Assembly: GCF_000620465.1 (NCBI RefSeq)
Contig: NZ_JIBE01000004.1
Location: forward strand, 186,001-250,000
Direction: 5' to 3'
DNA length: 64,000 nucleotides
DNA from: Ralstonia sp. UNC404CL21Col
Lineage (GTDB): Bacteria > Pseudomonadota > Gammaproteobacteria > Burkholderiales > Burkholderiaceae
Positions 63,714-64,000 of the stretch are shown piece after piece (position 1 is the stretch's first letter; each line of letters opens with the position of its first letter). Position numbers and translations under genes: made by a program. The notes below the pieces were generated by a model that worked only from the letters and a program-made list of their open reading frames with translations, did no database searches and was not told the DNA's origin.

Positions 63714-64000
63714 TTACTTCGAGAACCCGGGCATGGTGGCCGGATCTGCCACCCCCAGAGCAAACGGCCGCCATACCGGCTCGCCCGCGACATCACGATC
63801 CTGCCCGCCGCTTCGGCCCGGCAGCATCTTGTCGATCGGCGCATTGCGTGCCATCGGCTTGACCAGATGCGGCGTAACGATGATCACGAGTTCCCGCTCT
63901 TCCTGGTTGTAATTCAGTCGCTTGAAGAACGTCCCGATGATCGGCACGTCGCCCAGGAACGGAACCTTGTCGATGTTGGATAGCGTTGACCGGCTGACCA
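63714..64000 (-). CDS. Tad secretin RcpA/CpaC, C-terminal end (partial)
   Basis: The last 95 codons of a type II/III secretion-type outer-membrane secretin; the gene begins beyond the window. KVPFLGDVPIIGTFFKRL and ELVIIVTPHLVKP are the classic end of the secretin domain. After it comes a short tail ending ATMPGFSK. It is the first visible gene of the minus-strand tad operon; pilin, prepilin peptidase and RcpC genes should lie further upstream, outside the window. Confidence 0.88.
   Translation of the reverse strand, partial: VSRSTLSNIDKVPFLGDVPIIGTFFKRLNYNQEERELVIIVTPHLVKPMARNAPIDKMLPGRSGGQDRDVAGEPVWRPFALGVADPATMPGFSK

Noticed and set aside
1-64000. Search for CRISPR arrays, tRNA or rRNA genes, insertion sequences and prophage genes
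   Set aside because: No repeated spacer arrays, cloverleaf sequences, transposase or integrase motifs were seen on either strand by eye.

Overview
The window is chromosomal-type DNA from a high-GC betaproteobacterium. Gene content and protein style point to Burkholderiales and most likely the genus Ralstonia: a tad pilus locus, a MocR/omega-transaminase/methylmalonate-semialdehyde dehydrogenase module, acetoacetate decarboxylase beside 3-hydroxybutyrate dehydrogenase, a CYP102-type fused P450 and a DUF2968 protein. The genus is inferred; no rRNA or other marker is present. I saw no insertion sequence, prophage, CRISPR array, tRNA or rRNA. Genes are dense and mostly in short operons.

1-10 kb: the end of an IclR-type regulator, then a plus-strand operon for shikimate-type compounds (MHS transporter, AroE-like dehydrogenase, Bcr/CflA exporter, a protein resembling 4-hydroxyphenylpyruvate dioxygenase). 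A strong bidirectional terminator separates it from a convergent periplasmic gamma-glutamyltranspeptidase. Two Lrp/AsnC regulators follow, one divergent from a cystathionine-lyase-like PLP enzyme and one divergent from an EamA transporter.

10-15.4 kb: a small H-NS-like protein with a degenerate DNA-binding loop, a basic histone-like DUF6496 protein, and a four-gene bufferin-type RiPP operon (DUF2282 peptide, DUF692 enzyme, DUF2063 partner, DoxX membrane protein). A BON lipoprotein and a MerR regulator follow. The MerR gene is divergent from a small membrane protein that carries a classical stretched MerR promoter.

15.4-30.4 kb: a heavy-metal-type RND efflux system (outer membrane factor, adaptor, permease), an orphan Hpt protein and an APC permease. 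Next is a formate/oxalate operon: OFA transporter, YdeP/FdhF-type molybdoenzyme, small winged-helix-like protein, FdhD. Kup potassium uptake lies convergent to it.

30.4-50 kb: cspA with a near-consensus promoter and a companion half cold-shock-domain protein; omega-aminotransferase and mmsA under a divergent MocR regulator; acetoacetate decarboxylase, 3-hydroxybutyrate dehydrogenase and patatin lipase; a CPA1 antiporter coupled to an oxidoreductase; a Fur-boxed TonB receptor with a PepSY membrane protein; SpeG; and an ArsR-like regulator divergent from an atypical P450 and an ABM-domain protein.

50-64 kb, all minus strand: a self-sufficient CYP102-type P450, a DUF2968 protein, and a compact tad locus running from the secretin (cut by the window end) through tadZ, tadA, tadB, tadC, tadD, a DUF3613 gene and tadG to a sigma-54 activator with a degenerate receiver.

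The most interesting unresolved items are the bufferin operon, the stand-alone HPPD-like domain in the shikimate operon, the degenerate H-NS-like protein, the half cold-shock protein and the ArsR/P450/ABM module. All family assignments come from reading translated motifs; no database search was possible.
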